Shown: in pieces, positions 16,046-25,148 of the stretch | How positions within the stretch are numbered: position 1 is the stretch's first letter | Layout: each line of letters starts with the position of its first letter | DNA from: Pseudomonadota bacterium | GTDB lineage: Bacteria > Pseudomonadota > Gammaproteobacteria > Burkholderiales > Burkholderiaceae_C | Assembly (NCBI GenBank): GCA_020161215.1 | Contig: JAIUOM010000030.1 | Span: 1-37,431 of the forward strand | Length of the DNA: 37,431 nt | Direction: 5' to 3' | The notes under the pieces: generated by a model | Databases searched by the model: none | The model's input: the letters and a program-made list of their open reading frames with translations, nothing else | What the model was told of the DNA's origin: nothing | Translations under genes and position numbers: made by a program

Positions 16046-17017
16046 ATGAGCTACACCCATCTGAGCCGAGACGAACGTTATCAAATTCAAAGCTGGCTTG
16101 AACTGGGCCTGTCGGTCGCAGACATTGCCCAGCGCCTTGGACGCCACCGCAGCACCATCGCACGCGAGATTGAGCGCAATCGCAGCGCTGATGCCTACCG
16201 CGCTGGTGCAGCCCAAGCCCAAGCGCGCGAGCGCCAAAGTTGCCGACGCAATGCCCTGCGCTTGTTGGCGCCAGACTGGGCCCTGGTGATGGCCTACTTG
16301 CAACTGGACCTGTCGCCCCAACAGGTGTCCAAGCGCCTGGCGCTGGAGCAGCGCCTGCGCGTGAGCCACAGCTGCATCTACCGGTACCTGCAACGCCCAG
16401 GTGTTGCCCCGCCGGTGTTGCGCTGCGCCCGCCGTCGGCGCCCAAGGCCCAGTTCTGGTGCAGGCCTGCTGCCCCAGCGCGTGGGCATTGAGCAGCGCCC
16501 AGCCATCGTGCAGCAACGCTCGCGCCGCGGCGACTGGGAGGGCGACACCATCGCCTCGGGCCATCACGGCCTGGCCGGTCTGGTCACGCTGACCGAGCGT
16601 TACTCGCGCTACACCTTGGCCGCAGCGGTGCCACGTCGGCAGGCCGAGCCTGTGGCCCAGGCGGTGATTGAGTTGTTGCGTCCGCATCAAGGCAAGCGCC
16701 ATACCCTGACGTTGGATAACGGCAAGGAGTTTGCCCAGCACGGGTTTGTGCGCCACTGTCTGGGCACGAGGGTGTACTTTGCAGATCCGCACAGCCCTTG
16801 GCAGCGCGGGCTCAATGAGAACCACAACGGCTTGCTGCGCTACTACTTCCCCAAGGGCAGTGACCTGGGTCAGTTTAGCCAGCAGCAGGTGCTTGATGCT
16901 GTCTACCGGCTGAACCACAGACCCCGTAGATGCCTGGGATGGAGAACCCCTCATGAGGTCTTCCATGGCTTCACAGTCACCCCGCTTACACTCAACGACT
17001 GGCGCACTTTAAAGTGA
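16046..17017 (+). CDS. IS30-family transposase
   Basis: A 323-residue DDE transposase that appears intact. An N-terminal helix-turn-helix (SVADIAQRLGRHRSTIAREIERNR) is followed by the RNase H-like core with Asp167 in WEGDTI, Asp224 in TLDNGKEF and Glu258 in GLNENHNGLLRYYFPKG; the last two have the 33-residue spacing typical of IS30. The ATG at 16046 is 74 bases inside the left repeat. The stop codon TGA (17015-17017) lies within the right inverted repeat, so the gene ends inside the element's own terminus. Since the frame and triad are intact, the element may still be able to move. Confidence 0.95.
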   Translation: MSYTHLSRDERYQIQSWLELGLSVADIAQRLGRHRSTIAREIERNRSADAYRAGAAQAQARERQSCRRNALRLLAPDWALVMAYLQLDLSPQQVSKRLALEQRLRVSHSCIYRYLQRPGVAPPVLRCARRRRPRPSSGAGLLPQRVGIEQRPAIVQQRSRRGDWEGDTIASGHHGLAGLVTLTERYSRYTLAAAVPRRQAEPVAQAVIELLRPHQGKRHTLTLDNGKEFAQHGFVRHCLGTRVYFADPHSPWQRGLNENHNGLLRYYFPKGSDLGQFSQQQVLDAVYRLNHRPRRCLGWRTPHEVFHGFTVTPLTLNDWRTLK

Positions 17018-17026
17018 AAACCGCCA
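17004..17026 (-). repeat. Right inverted repeat of the IS30-type element
   Basis: Reverse complement reads TGGCGGTTTTCAC...AAGTGC, pairing with 15950-15972. It contains the last codons and stop of the transposase gene. Confidence 0.85.
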
Positions 17027-17064
17027 GCCGAAACCGGCGATCCTCGGCGCGCAGCCTTCCTGGG

Positions 17065-17084
17065 CTGCTATCGTAAAATGAGCA
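17065..17084 (+). repeat. GCTATC-type short repeat, copy 1
   Basis: CTGCTATCGTAAAATGAGCA between the IS30 element and the 3' end of spoT; TGCT and AGCA form weak arms. It shares GCTATC followed by an AT-rich run with copies at 21992, 28568, 28671 and 33981. As it directly follows the minus-strand spoT stop it could act as a weak hairpin. Confidence 0.5.
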
Positions 17085-17105
17085 ACTGGCGGCCTGGGCC
17101 GCGGC

Positions 17106-19337
17106 TCAGGCGGCCGGCATGATGCGCGCCGCGCGCAGCACCGAGGCGGTGCGGCGCAGGCTGCGCAGCACGGCATCCAGGTGCGCGCGGTCGCGCACCG
17201 TGACCACGAAGCGCAGGTCCAACGCCTCCTGCGTGGCTTCCTCGGCCATGCCCAGGTGCACGATGTCGGCCTCGGCGGCGGCCATGGCGCTGGCCACGCG
17301 CGCCAGCACGCCCTTGCCATTGACCACCGTGACCACCACGCCGACCTCGAACGCCCGCACCGGCTCGTCGGCCCAGGCCACGGTGATGAAGCGTTCCGGG
17401 TCTTTCTGCTGCAGGCGGCGGCCCACGGCGCAGTCGTCGGTGTGCACCACCAGGCCCTCGCCGCGGCCCAGGTAGCCGATCACGCCGTCGCCCGGAATCG
17501 GCCGGCAGCAGGTGGCGTACTTGATGGTGATGTTCTCGGCGCCGTCCAGGATCACCGCGCCCTGCGACAGGTTTTCGTGCGCGGTGTAGCGCGCCTGCGT
17601 GAGCAGCAGCGCGTCGGGCTTGACGCCCTCGGCGGCCAGCAGGGTGACCAGGCGCTTGGCGACCATGCTGGCGCTGCGCTTGCCCAGGCCGATGTCGGTC
17701 ATCATCTCCTCGCGGCTGCGGTTGCCGGTGAAGCGCAGCAGCTTGTCCCACAGCGGCCGCTCGCTGGTTTCCTGCCCGAGCGGTTGGCCCAGGCCTTCGG
17801 CGCGCAAGGCCTGGGCCAGCAGTTTTTCGCCCAGATCGCGCGATTCGTCCTGCGCCAGGTTCTTCAGGTGGTGGCGGATCTTGGAGCGCGCCCGGCCGGT
17901 GCGCACGAAGCCCAGCCAGGCCGGATTGGGGCTGGACACGGGCGCCGTGACGACCTCGACCACGTCGCCGTTGTGCAGCTCGGTGCGCAGCGGCACCTGC
18001 TCGCCGTTGACCTTGGCCGCCACCGTGTGGTCGCCCACGTTGCTGTGGATGGCGTAGGCGAAATCCACCGTGGTGGCGCCCTGCGGCAAGGCCATGATCT
18101 GGCCCTTGGGGGTGAACACGTAGATCGAGTCGGGCGACAGATCGACCTTGATGTGTTCCCAGAACTCGGTGGCGTCGCGGGTTTCGTTCTGGATGTCGAG
18201 CAGCGACTGCAGCCACTGCGTGCCCAATTGGTCGCCCGGCCCGCTGCCACTGCCGTTGATCTTGTACAGCCAGTGCGCGGCCACGCCGGCTTCGGCCACC
18301 ATGTCCATGGCCTCGGTGCGGATCTGGAATTCGATGTTGATGCTGGCCGGCCCGACCAAGGTGGTGTGCAGCGACTGGTAGCCGTTCACCTTGGGCATGG
18401 CGATGTAGTCCTTGAAGCGGCCCGGCACCGGCTTGTACAGCTGGTGCAGCAGGCCCAGCGCGGTGTAGCAGCTCAGGATGTTCTGCAGCACCACGCGCAC
18501 GCCGTACAGGTCGCTGACCTGGGCGAAGGACAGGCGTTTTTCGTCCATCTTCAGGTAGATGGAGTACAGCGTTTTCTCGCGGCCGATGATGCGCGCCTCC
18601 AGGCCGGCGTCGGCCAGGGTGGTCTGCACGTCCTGCTGGACTTTCTGGATCAGATCGCGCCGGCGGTGCCGCGCCTTGCCCAGGGCCTTGGCCAGCACGC
18701 TGTAGCGCCAGGGCTTCAGGTGGCGGAACGCCAAATCCTGCAGCTCGCGGTAGGTCTGGTTCAGGCCCAGGCGGTGCGCGATGGGGGCGTAGATTTCCAG
18801 CGTTTCGGTCGAGATGCGGCCCCATTTGCTGCGCGGCATGTCGTCCATGGTGCGCATGTTGTGCAGCCGGTCGGCCAGCTTGACCAGGATCACGCGCACG
18901 TCGCGCGCCATGGCCAGCAGCATCTTGCGGAAGGATTCGGCCTGGCCTTCCTCGCGCGTGGAAAACTGCAGTTTGTCCAGCTTGGTCAGGCCGTCGACCA
19001 TGTCGGCGACCTGGGGGCCGAACTTGTCCAGCAAATCGGCCTTGGTGACGCCGCAGTCCTCCAGCGTGTCGTGCAGCAGCGCCGACATCAGGGCATGGGC
19101 GTCGAGCTTCCATTCCGCGACCTGCGCGGCCACCGAGATCGGGTGGGTGATGTAGGGCTCGCCGCTGTGGCGCATCTGGCCCAGGTGGGCGGCGTCGGCG
19201 AAGCGGTAGGCCTGGCGCACCAGTTCGGTGTCGGCGGCGTCCAGGTAGTCGAGCTTGGCTTCGAGCGCGGCAAAGCTGGCTGCGGCCGCGTTGGCGGCAG
19301 CCAGGGGGGTGTCAACCGCGGGCAGGGCCGAATTCAT
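17106..19337 (-). CDS. spoT: Bifunctional (p)ppGpp synthetase/hydrolase (RelA/SpoT family)
   Basis: A 743-residue stringent-response enzyme. The HD hydrolase domain is intact: His57 in RHSGEPYITHP, His89-Asp90 in LLHDTLED. The synthetase domain follows, with GYQSLHTT and the EFQIRT motif. Then come the TGS domain (IYVFTPKGQIMALPQGATTVDFAYAIHS), a conserved Cys-containing region (YATCCRPIPGDGVIGY) and a C-terminal ACT domain. Because the HD residues are present it should both make and degrade (p)ppGpp. It follows rpoZ and gmk on the same strand, the usual order, but a strong terminator stands between rpoZ and spoT, so it may need its own promoter or readthrough. Confidence 0.95.
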   Translation of the reverse strand: MNSALPAVDTPLAAANAAAASFAALEAKLDYLDAADTELVRQAYRFADAAHLGQMRHSGEPYITHPISVAAQVAEWKLDAHALMSALLHDTLEDCGVTKADLLDKFGPQVADMVDGLTKLDKLQFSTREEGQAESFRKMLLAMARDVRVILVKLADRLHNMRTMDDMPRSKWGRISTETLEIYAPIAHRLGLNQTYRELQDLAFRHLKPWRYSVLAKALGKARHRRRDLIQKVQQDVQTTLADAGLEARIIGREKTLYSIYLKMDEKRLSFAQVSDLYGVRVVLQNILSCYTALGLLHQLYKPVPGRFKDYIAMPKVNGYQSLHTTLVGPASINIEFQIRTEAMDMVAEAGVAAHWLYKINGSGSGPGDQLGTQWLQSLLDIQNETRDATEFWEHIKVDLSPDSIYVFTPKGQIMALPQGATTVDFAYAIHSNVGDHTVAAKVNGEQVPLRTELHNGDVVEVVTAPVSSPNPAWLGFVRTGRARSKIRHHLKNLAQDESRDLGEKLLAQALRAEGLGQPLGQETSERPLWDKLLRFTGNRSREEMMTDIGLGKRSASMVAKRLVTLLAAEGVKPDALLLTQARYTAHENLSQGAVILDGAENITIKYATCCRPIPGDGVIGYLGRGEGLVVHTDDCAVGRRLQQKDPERFITVAWADEPVRAFEVGVVVTVVNGKGVLARVASAMAAAEADIVHLGMAEEATQEALDLRFVVTVRDRAHLDAVLRSLRRTASVLRAARIMPAA

Positions 19338-19383
19338 AGCCCCCGAATTTAACGCCGACCGACCAGTTTTGTATTAAGAACGT

Positions 19384-19412
19384 AAAAAAGGCGTCCAATG
19401 GACGCCTTTTTT
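19384..19412. terminator. Bidirectional Rho-independent terminator between rpoZ and spoT
   Basis: An A-tract, GGCGTCC, AAT loop, GGACGCC and a T-tract form a 13-bp stem (19384-19396 with 19400-19412), counting the A/T flanks. GC core plus T-runs on both strands makes it the clearest intrinsic terminator in the window. It lies after the rpoZ stop (19442) and before the spoT start (19337), so it should cut gmk-rpoZ transcription off from spoT at least partly. Confidence 0.9.
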
Positions 19413-19441
19413 GCTGGGTGCGGCGGCGGCGCGGTGGGGCT

Positions 19442-19642
19442 TTAGGGCACCTTTTTGAGCATCTCCAGCCCGACCTTGCCGGCGGCGATCTCGCGCAGCG
19501 CCGTGACGCCCGGCTTGTTGCGGGTTTCAATGCGCGGCGTGTGGCCTTGGCTCAGCATGCGGGCGCGGTAGGTGGCCGCCAGCACCAGCTGAAAACGGTT
19601 GGGAATTTGCTCAAGGCAGTCTTCGACGGTGATGCGGGCCAT
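19442..19642 (-). CDS. rpoZ: DNA-directed RNA polymerase omega subunit
   Basis: A 66-residue protein beginning [20 protein letters not shown], the characteristic N-terminus of omega, with [10 protein letters not shown] and the [16 protein letters not shown] segment. Omega helps assemble the beta' subunit and forms part of a ppGpp-binding site on RNA polymerase. It lies 24 bases after gmk and upstream of spoT, the order conserved in many proteobacteria. Confidence 0.95.
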   Translation of the reverse strand: MARITVEDCLEQIPNRFQLVLAATYRARMLSQGHTPRIETRNKPGVTALREIAAGKVGLEMLKKVP

Positions 19643-19666
19643 GGCGAAGCCTAAAAGTAAAGGGGG

Positions 19667-20287
19667 TCAGAGGATGTCGAGGGCCTGGAAGGTCTCGGCG
19701 CGGGCGCGAGCCTGAGCCGAAAACTTCAGGCGCTGGGCGTGCACTATGGCTTTCAGATCGAAAAGCGCGCGCTCAAATACTTCATTGATTATAACGTAGT
19801 CGAAGTGGCGGGCCTGGGCCAGTTCCTCGCGTGCGTTGGCCAGGCGCAGCTCGATCACCTCGGGGCTGTCCTCGCCGCGGCGGGTCAGGCGCGCGCGCAG
19901 CTCGTCCCAGCTGGGTGGCAGCACGAACACCAGGATGGCGTTGGCAAAACGCTGCTTGATCTGCAGCGCGCCCTGCCAGTCGATCTCCAGCACCACGTCG
20001 TGGCCCTCGGCGATGCGCTGCTCGATGGCCTGGCGCGAAGTGCCGTAGCGGTTGCCGTGCACGTGGGCCCATTCGACAAAGCCGTCCTCGGCCACCATGG
20101 CGTCGAAGGTCGGGTGGCCGATGAAGTGGTATTCGCGGCCATCTTTTTCTTGCCCGCGCGGCTCGCGCGTGGTGTGCGAGACGGACGGGCGCACCAGGGC
20201 GTCGACCTCCATCAGCGCCTTCACCAGGCTGGACTTGCCGGCCCCACTGGGCGCGGCGACGACGAACAGATTTCCGGGGTAATCCAT
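19667..20287 (-). CDS. gmk: Guanylate kinase
   Basis: A 206-residue kinase that converts GMP to GDP with ATP. The P-loop is APSGAGKSS (residues 12-20); the GMP-binding part includes [21 protein letters not shown] and [15 protein letters not shown], and [14 protein letters not shown] and the lid follow. ATG 20287 is used because [18 protein letters not shown] is the family N-terminus; the open frame runs 32 codons further with no match. The ribosome site is weak. Cytoplasmic, essential in most bacteria, first gene of gmk-rpoZ(-spoT). Confidence 0.95.
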   Translation of the reverse strand: MDYPGNLFVVAAPSGAGKSSLVKALMEVDALVRPSVSHTTREPRGQEKDGREYHFIGHPTFDAMVAEDGFVEWAHVHGNRYGTSRQAIEQRIAEGHDVVLEIDWQGALQIKQRFANAILVFVLPPSWDELRARLTRRGEDSPEVIELRLANAREELAQARHFDYVIINEVFERALFDLKAIVHAQRLKFSAQARARAETFQALDIL

Positions 20288-20364
20288 GGCGTGGACAGAA
20301 ACGAAAAGTGCGGGCAATTTTATCGAGCCTCGGGGAGGCGTCTGGCTTGAGGCCAGAATCGGGC

Positions 20365-21282
20365 ATGACCGAAGTCGCTGCATTTCCCACCGAAGTCCAG
20401 GTGTTTGGCCCGGTGCGCGTGCACCTGGGCCGCCAATCGGGCAAGTACCCGGACGGCAACCAGGTGATCGTGCAGGGCGCCGACACCCGCGTGGCCTTCG
20501 ACACGCCGCTGGTGTCGCGTCACATCGGCGCCGAGCTGAACGGGGTGGATTTGATTGTGCTCGGCCACGTGCACGAGGACCACATGGTCTCGCTTGGGCG
20601 CCTGACGGGCGCGCGCGTGCAGGTGCACAGCGCCGACCTGGCCGCCGCGCAGTCCTGGGACGGGCTGGCGCGCCACTACGGCTACGCGCCGCCGGTGCTG
20701 GCCGCCGTGCGCCAGATGATCGAGCGCGATTTCAGCTACGCGCCCCGGCCCGACGCCAGCGCCTACGCCGACGGCACGCTCTGGGAGCTGGGCGGCGGCG
20801 TGCGCGTGCGCGCCCACCACCTGCCCGGGCACACGGCCGGGCACTGCGCGCTGGTCGAGGAAAGCACGGGCGTGGCGTTCATCGGCGACATCGACCTGAC
20901 GGGTTTTGGGCCGTACTACGGCGATGCCACCTCCGACCTGGCGCAGTTCCAGGCCAGCCTGCGCCGGATCCGGGACATCGAGGCGCGCGTCTGGGTCACC
21001 TCGCACCACCGGGGTGTGCTGACCGAGCGGGCCGCCTTCGTGCAGGCGCTGGAGCGTTTTGCCGGCAAGATCGACGAGCGCGACGCCAAGCTGCTGGGCT
21101 ACCTGCGCGAACGCCCGCACACCCTGGACGCGCTGGTGGCGCGGCGTCTGCTGTACCCGGTGGGTGTCGAGCTGCCTTACGTGGAAAGCGCCGAGCGGCG
21201 CAGTATTGCGCTGCACCTGCAGGCGCTGCGGCAGCGCGGCGCGGTGCGCCAGGAGGCGGACGGCAGCTACGCGCTGGGATGA
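20365..21282 (+). CDS. Metallo-beta-lactamase-fold hydrolase with C-terminal winged-helix-like domain
   Basis: A 305-residue protein. The metal motif HVHEDH (His68, His70, Asp72, His73) is complete, followed by LPGHTAGH and [16 protein letters not shown], which supply the remaining ligands. The last 70 residues ([26 protein letters not shown]... [20 protein letters not shown]) look like a winged helix, an arrangement known in LACTB2-like hydrolases. The substrate is unknown. ATG 20365 is chosen over 20308, which lies in the gap shared with gmk. Divergent from gmk, 77 bases apart. Confidence 0.82.
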   Translation: MTEVAAFPTEVQVFGPVRVHLGRQSGKYPDGNQVIVQGADTRVAFDTPLVSRHIGAELNGVDLIVLGHVHEDHMVSLGRLTGARVQVHSADLAAAQSWDGLARHYGYAPPVLAAVRQMIERDFSYAPRPDASAYADGTLWELGGGVRVRAHHLPGHTAGHCALVEESTGVAFIGDIDLTGFGPYYGDATSDLAQFQASLRRIRDIEARVWVTSHHRGVLTERAAFVQALERFAGKIDERDAKLLGYLRERPHTLDALVARRLLYPVGVELPYVESAERRSIALHLQALRQRGAVRQEADGSYALG

Positions 21283-21319
21283 GCGCTGGCCGAGGTGGCC
21301 CGGCGCGGCCGCCGGCGCC

Positions 21320-21952
21320 TCAATCCGCCCGCCCAAACACCAGCAGCAGGTTGTTGGCCGGCAGCGCGTGGCGCTGGCGCAGCGTTAGGCCGGCGTGCCG
21401 GGCCTCGGCGGCCACGTCGGCCAGCCGGCGGATGCCCCAGGCCGGGTCGCGGGCGCGCAGGTCGGCGTCAAAAGCCAGGTTGCCGGGGGCGGTGGGGACA
21501 TCGTCCTCCAGGTATGGCCCGTAGGTCAGCAGCCAGCCGCCGGGCGCCAGGTGGCGCGCGGCGCCGTGCATCAGGCCGGCGCAGGTGGCCCAGGGGCTGA
21601 TGTGCAGCAGGTTGGCGCAGAACACCAGGTCGAACGGCGTCTGGAACGGCACGCCCTCGCTCGGCCAGGCGGCGTCTAGCACGTCCAGCCGGCGCGGCGC
21701 CAGCACGTTGCCGACGCCCGCCTGGTCTGCCCGGCCGGCGATGGCGCCAAACAGCCGGTCGCTGACGTCGCTGGGCTGCCAGGTCCAGCCGGGCAGGGCG
21801 GCGGCGAAATGCGCCGCGTGCTGGCCGGTGCCGCTGGCGATCTCCAGCGCGTGGCCGCGGGCCGACAGCAGCGCCCGCAGTTCGGCCAGGATCGGCCCGG
21901 CGTTGCGCTCGGCGGCGGCGCTGTGGGGCAGGGGTGAGTCCGAGGTTTTCAA
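21320..21952 (-). CDS. DUF938-family SAM-dependent methyltransferase-like protein
   Basis: A 210-residue class I methyltransferase-fold protein. The SAM-binding motif I is LEIASGTGQHAAHFA, followed by WQPSDVS (acidic end of strand 2), and FDLVFCANLLHISPW and HLAPGGWLLTYGPY as later motifs, all typical of DUF938. The substrate is not known for the family. The gene converges on the metallo-beta-lactamase gene, 37 bases away, and is separated from the next minus-strand gene by 55 bases containing a GCTATC repeat. Confidence 0.88.
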   Translation of the reverse strand: MKTSDSPLPHSAAAERNAGPILAELRALLSARGHALEIASGTGQHAAHFAAALPGWTWQPSDVSDRLFGAIAGRADQAGVGNVLAPRRLDVLDAAWPSEGVPFQTPFDLVFCANLLHISPWATCAGLMHGAARHLAPGGWLLTYGPYLEDDVPTAPGNLAFDADLRARDPAWGIRRLADVAAEARHAGLTLRQRHALPANNLLLVFGRAD

Positions 21953-21991
21953 TGTTTTTGCCCATTGGCCGGCGTGGAATCTTCCAGATGC

Positions 21992-22010
21992 GCTATCAAA
22001 ATAGGAATTA
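21992..22010 (+). repeat. GCTATC-type short repeat, copy 2
   Basis: GCTATCAAAATAGGAATTA between the DUF938 gene and the small lipoprotein gene; its last three bases are the lipoprotein stop codon on the minus strand. Same core and AT-rich tail as copies at 17065, 28568, 28671 and 33981. Confidence 0.5.
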
Positions 22011-22319
22011 CGTGCGACAGGCCGGAGGGTGGCCAGGCACCTCGCCGCGCGCCACGCAAGGGGTGGTGATGGTCTTGGGCGGCGCCTCGGGCGCGATGCG
22101 CTCGCGCACCACGATGCCGCTGCCGTCGGCCGGGGCCGGCTTGGCGGCCATGGCGTCGATGCCGGCGCCGAGCGCCTTGCCGGTCAGCGTGACCCCGGTG
22201 GACACCACCGCGCCGGTCACCGAAATGGCCGCGCCAGCGGTGGCGCTGGCCACGGCGCAGCCGCCGAGGGCGCCGCAGGCCAGCAAGGCCAGGGCGGTGC
22301 GGCCGCGCGGCGCGCTCAT
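22008..22319 (-). CDS. Small putative lipoprotein, function unknown
   Basis: A 103-residue protein with a signal peptide ending in the lipobox LGGC (Cys21), then an Ala/Gly/Thr/Val-rich segment ([34 protein letters not shown]) that could be an amphipathic or membrane-associated stretch, and a Pro-rich polar tail. Similar small lipoproteins are common in Burkholderiales but I cannot name a function. Its start overlaps the stop of the LLM oxidoreductase gene (4 bases), so it is probably translated from the same message as the flavin reductase and LLM genes. Confidence 0.7.
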   Translation of the reverse strand: MSAPRGRTALALLACGALGGCAVASATAGAAISVTGAVVSTGVTLTGKALGAGIDAMAAKPAPADGSGIVVRERIAPEAPPKTITTPCVARGEVPGHPPACRT

Positions 22320-23338
22320 GTGGGGGCCGTCACACCGCCGGCGCGCACCTGAGCGGCGATGTCCAGCGCGCGCAGGCGCAGCGCCGGGTCGTAGACGTCA
22401 CAGGTGAACATCATTTCGTCGCAGGCGGTCTCGCGCGCCAGCGCCTGCAGGCCCTCGCGCACCGTGTCCGGGCCGCCGATCACGGCGCAGGCCAGGAAGT
22501 TGGCGATGCCGGCGCGCTCCTGCGGGTTCAGCTGGGCCAGAAAATCCTCTTCGGGCGGCGCCAGCAGGCCGCGCTCGCCGCGCAGGATGCCCAGCACGCG
22601 CCGAAAGATGCTGCTGGCCAGGAACTGGGCCTCGGCGTCGGTTGGCGCGGCCACCAGGGGCACGCCGATGATGACGTAGGGCTTGGGGCATTGCGCCGAC
22701 GGCTTGAACGCGCCGCGGTACACCTGCAGCGCCTGCATCAGCATGGCCGGGGCGAAATGCGAGGCAAAGGCGTAGGGCAGGCCGCGCTCGGCCGCCAGTT
22801 GGGCCGAGAACAGGCTGGAGCCCAGCAGCCAGATCGGCACCTGGGTGCCGGCGCCCGGCGTGGCCACCAGGCGCTGGCCCGGCGTGGGCTCGGCCAGCAG
22901 GCGCTGCAGTTCGGCCACGTCGCGCGGAAAGTCGTCCACCGATTCGATGCGGTCGCGCCGCAGCGCGCGCATGGTCATCGGGTCGGTGCCGGGCGCGCGG
23001 CCCAGCCCCAGGTCGATGCGGCCGGGGTACAGCTCGGCCAGGGTGCCGAAGGCCTCGGCCACCACCAGCGGCGCGTGGTTGGGCAGCATCACGCCGCCGG
23101 AGCCGACGCGGATGCGCTCGGTGCCGCCGGCGATGTGGCCGACCAGCACCGCCGTGGCCGAGGAGGCGATACCGCCCAGGTTGTGGTGCTCGGCCAGCCA
23201 GTAGCGTGCGAAGCCCAGTTGCTCGGCGTGCCGGGCGGTGCGCAGCGACACGGCCAGCGCGTCGGCCACGCTGTGGCCCTCGCGCACCGGCACCAGGTCG
23301 AGCATGGAGAAAGCGATGTGTTGCAAAGGCAGGGTCAT
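22316..23338 (-). CDS. LLM-class flavin-dependent oxidoreductase (luciferase-like, YhbW type)
   Basis: A 340-residue TIM-barrel flavoenzyme of the bacterial luciferase family. Recognisable segments are [12 protein letters not shown] at the N-terminus, [65 protein letters not shown] and [26 protein letters not shown]. Members use reduced FMN and oxygen to oxidise substrates. ATG 23338 ([11 protein letters not shown]) fits the family start better than 23374. It lies 45 bases after a flavin reductase gene on the same strand, an arrangement of two-component monooxygenases. Substrate unknown. Confidence 0.9.
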   Translation of the reverse strand: MTLPLQHIAFSMLDLVPVREGHSVADALAVSLRTARHAEQLGFARYWLAEHHNLGGIASSATAVLVGHIAGGTERIRVGSGGVMLPNHAPLVVAEAFGTLAELYPGRIDLGLGRAPGTDPMTMRALRRDRIESVDDFPRDVAELQRLLAEPTPGQRLVATPGAGTQVPIWLLGSSLFSAQLAAERGLPYAFASHFAPAMLMQALQVYRGAFKPSAQCPKPYVIIGVPLVAAPTDAEAQFLASSIFRRVLGILRGERGLLAPPEEDFLAQLNPQERAGIANFLACAVIGGPDTVREGLQALARETACDEMMFTCDVYDPALRLRALDIAAQVRAGGVTAPT

Positions 23339-23383
23339 GGGGTGATTGTGGCCAATCGGCGCCGGCTTTGCCATGCCCGGCGT

Positions 23384-24007
23384 TCAAGCCCCGGCTGCGG
23401 CCGGGGCGGGTTCGGCCACCCCGCGCCGCTGCACGCCCGGCGCCACGAAGTTGCCGGCGCCCAGGTGGTGCAGGGTGCGCCAGTCCGGTGGGGTGTCGTC
23501 GACGTGGCGGAACCTGCCGTTGACGAAAGCCCGCTCGTCGGCCCAGGCGGCCAGCACTTCGGCCACGAATAAGTCGTGCGCCTGCTGCACCCGCGGCTCG
23601 GGGACGACGCGGCATTCCAGCCAGCCGATGCAGCCGGCCACCAGGGGCGCGTCGATGCGGGAAGCGGGAAAGTGGGCGATGCCGAAGGCACTGAACTTGT
23701 CCTGCCCCGGCACCTCGCGGCCGCCGACGTGGCCCACGGTGGTGACCAGGTCGATCTGGCCGGCACAGGGCACGGCGATGGCGAAATGGCCGCTGGCGTC
23801 GAGCAACTCGCGCGTCAGCGTGGCTTTGTCCACGCACACCGCCACCTTGGCCGGCAGGTAATCCAGTGCCATGTTCCAGGCGCAGGCCATGACGTCGCGG
23901 CGGTCGCCGTGCTGGGTGCTGATAAGGATCGAGGCGCCGGTGTTGAGCAGCCGGTAGGCCTGGCGCAGTTCGACGGCGTGGACGGTGGAGGGCAGGACGC
24001 TGGACAT
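23384..24007 (-). CDS. Flavin reductase-like domain protein
   Basis: A 207-residue protein of the flavin reductase/FMN-binding split-barrel family: [61 protein letters not shown] (described, residues about 20-80) and [17 protein letters not shown] are typical. It would supply FMNH2 or act as a flavoprotein oxidoreductase. ATG 24007 ([16 protein letters not shown]) is used; the frame upstream is open by chance in GC-rich DNA on the strand opposite the next gene. First gene of a reductase-LLM-lipoprotein set. Confidence 0.87.
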   Translation of the reverse strand: MSSVLPSTVHAVELRQAYRLLNTGASILISTQHGDRRDVMACAWNMALDYLPAKVAVCVDKATLTRELLDASGHFAIAVPCAGQIDLVTTVGHVGGREVPGQDKFSAFGIAHFPASRIDAPLVAGCIGWLECRVVPEPRVQQAHDLFVAEVLAAWADERAFVNGRFRHVDDTPPDWRTLHHLGAGNFVAPGVQRRGVAEPAPAAAGA

Positions 24008-24076
24008 GGCCGGCAGTGTAGGGCGCGGGCCGATAAGATGCGCGGCCAGAGTCCCGAACGCCCAGCGTCCACGCCC

Positions 24077-25036
24077 ATGACCCAGCCCGACCCCGTCCTC
24101 GAAGTGCTGCCCCGCGATCTGTCGGCCTACCGCGCTGGCAACACCGGCATCGACTACGTGCACCGCTTCGACAGCGGCCGGCCCGGCCCGCACGTGCTGA
24201 TCAACGCGCTGACGCACGGCAACGAAATCTGCGGCATGGTGGCGGCCACGCACCTGCTCGACCAGGGCGTGCGCCCGACGGTCGGCACGCTGACGGTGAG
24301 TTTCGCCCACGTCGAGGCCTACCACGCCTTTCGCCCCGAGGCGCCGTTCGACAACCGCCAGCTGGTGCACAACCTGAACCGCATCTGGTCCGACGAATGG
24401 CTGGACGGGCCCGAGGACAGCCCCGAGCTGCGGCGCGCGCGAGAGTTGCGGCCGGTGGTGGCCGCGGCCGACCACATTCTTGATATCCATTCCACCAGCC
24501 AGGCTGTGGCGCCGTTCTGGGTCTACCCGGGTTTCGAGCGCAACGCGCGCGCGGCGCTGGCCATCGGCGCGCTGGACCGGGTGACGGTGCACCTGCAAAT
24601 GCCCGAGGGTCTGGGCAGCGGCACGCCGCTGATCCAGCACGGCCGGCATGGCCAACCCGACGCGGGCGCCGGCGTGGCCCTGGTGGCCGAGTGCGGCCAG
24701 CACTTCCTGCAAGCCACGGCGGAGGTGGCCACCGCCGTGACGCTGGACTTTCTGGCCTATTTTGGCCTGATCGCCCCGCCTGGGCACGCGCTCCCGCCGG
24801 CCGCGCGCCAGCGCCGCTTCGAGCTGCTGCGTACCTGCATGGTGCAGACGCCGGAATTTCGCTTCGCGCGGCCGCTGGTTGGTTTCGAGACTTTCGCCCA
24901 GGGCGAGCTGATCGCCACCGACGGCGCGGCCGGCGAGCTTCGCGCGCCGTGCGACGACTGCACCGTGCTGATGCCCACGCGGGCGCCCATCGTGGGCCGC
25001 GAGGCGGTGTACCTGACCCAGCCATTGCCCGGCTGA
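24077..25036 (+). CDS. Succinylglutamate desuccinylase/aspartoacylase-family zinc hydrolase
   Basis: A 319-residue M14-like amidohydrolase. Zinc ligands are visible as His47 and Glu50 in LTHGNEICG and His138 in ILDIHST; Glu205 in VAECGQHF is the likely general base. Family members cleave N-acyl amino acids such as N-acetylaspartate or N-succinylglutamate, but the exact substrate cannot be assigned. ATG 24077 is selected; the frame is open far upstream only as the shadow of the flavin reductase gene. Divergent from flavin reductase, 69 bases apart. Confidence 0.85.
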   Translation: MTQPDPVLEVLPRDLSAYRAGNTGIDYVHRFDSGRPGPHVLINALTHGNEICGMVAATHLLDQGVRPTVGTLTVSFAHVEAYHAFRPEAPFDNRQLVHNLNRIWSDEWLDGPEDSPELRRARELRPVVAAADHILDIHSTSQAVAPFWVYPGFERNARAALAIGALDRVTVHLQMPEGLGSGTPLIQHGRHGQPDAGAGVALVAECGQHFLQATAEVATAVTLDFLAYFGLIAPPGHALPPAARQRRFELLRTCMVQTPEFRFARPLVGFETFAQGELIATDGAAGELRAPCDDCTVLMPTRAPIVGREAVYLTQPLPG

Positions 25037-25148
25037 GGCCACCGGCCTGGCCGCGCCCAGGCCTTGGGTGATACGGTACAGTCGATCAAGCGGCTGAAAA
25101 ATCCCCGCCGGACCCGAAGATCGGGTTCAATTTCCCCCCTTGGCCTTC

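Larger units (their letters stand above)
15950..17026 (+). mobile_element. Complete IS30-family insertion sequence
   Basis: A 1077-bp element with one transposase gene between 23-bp imperfect inverted repeats (15950-15972 and 17004-17026), which share TGGCGGTTT at the tips and AAGTGC internally. The flanks (GGA on the left, GCC on the right) show no obvious target duplication, so the insertion may be old or have been rearranged. It sits between the acyl-CoA dehydrogenase and the 3' end of spoT and disrupts neither. Confidence 0.88.

Noticed and set aside
15940-17036. Target-site duplication of the IS30-type element
   Set aside because: Flanks (GGA and GCC, or GAT and AGC if the ends shift by one) do not match.
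17181-19352. A 723-residue plus-strand open frame opposite spoT
   Set aside because: Shadow of spoT with biased composition; spoT has every family motif.
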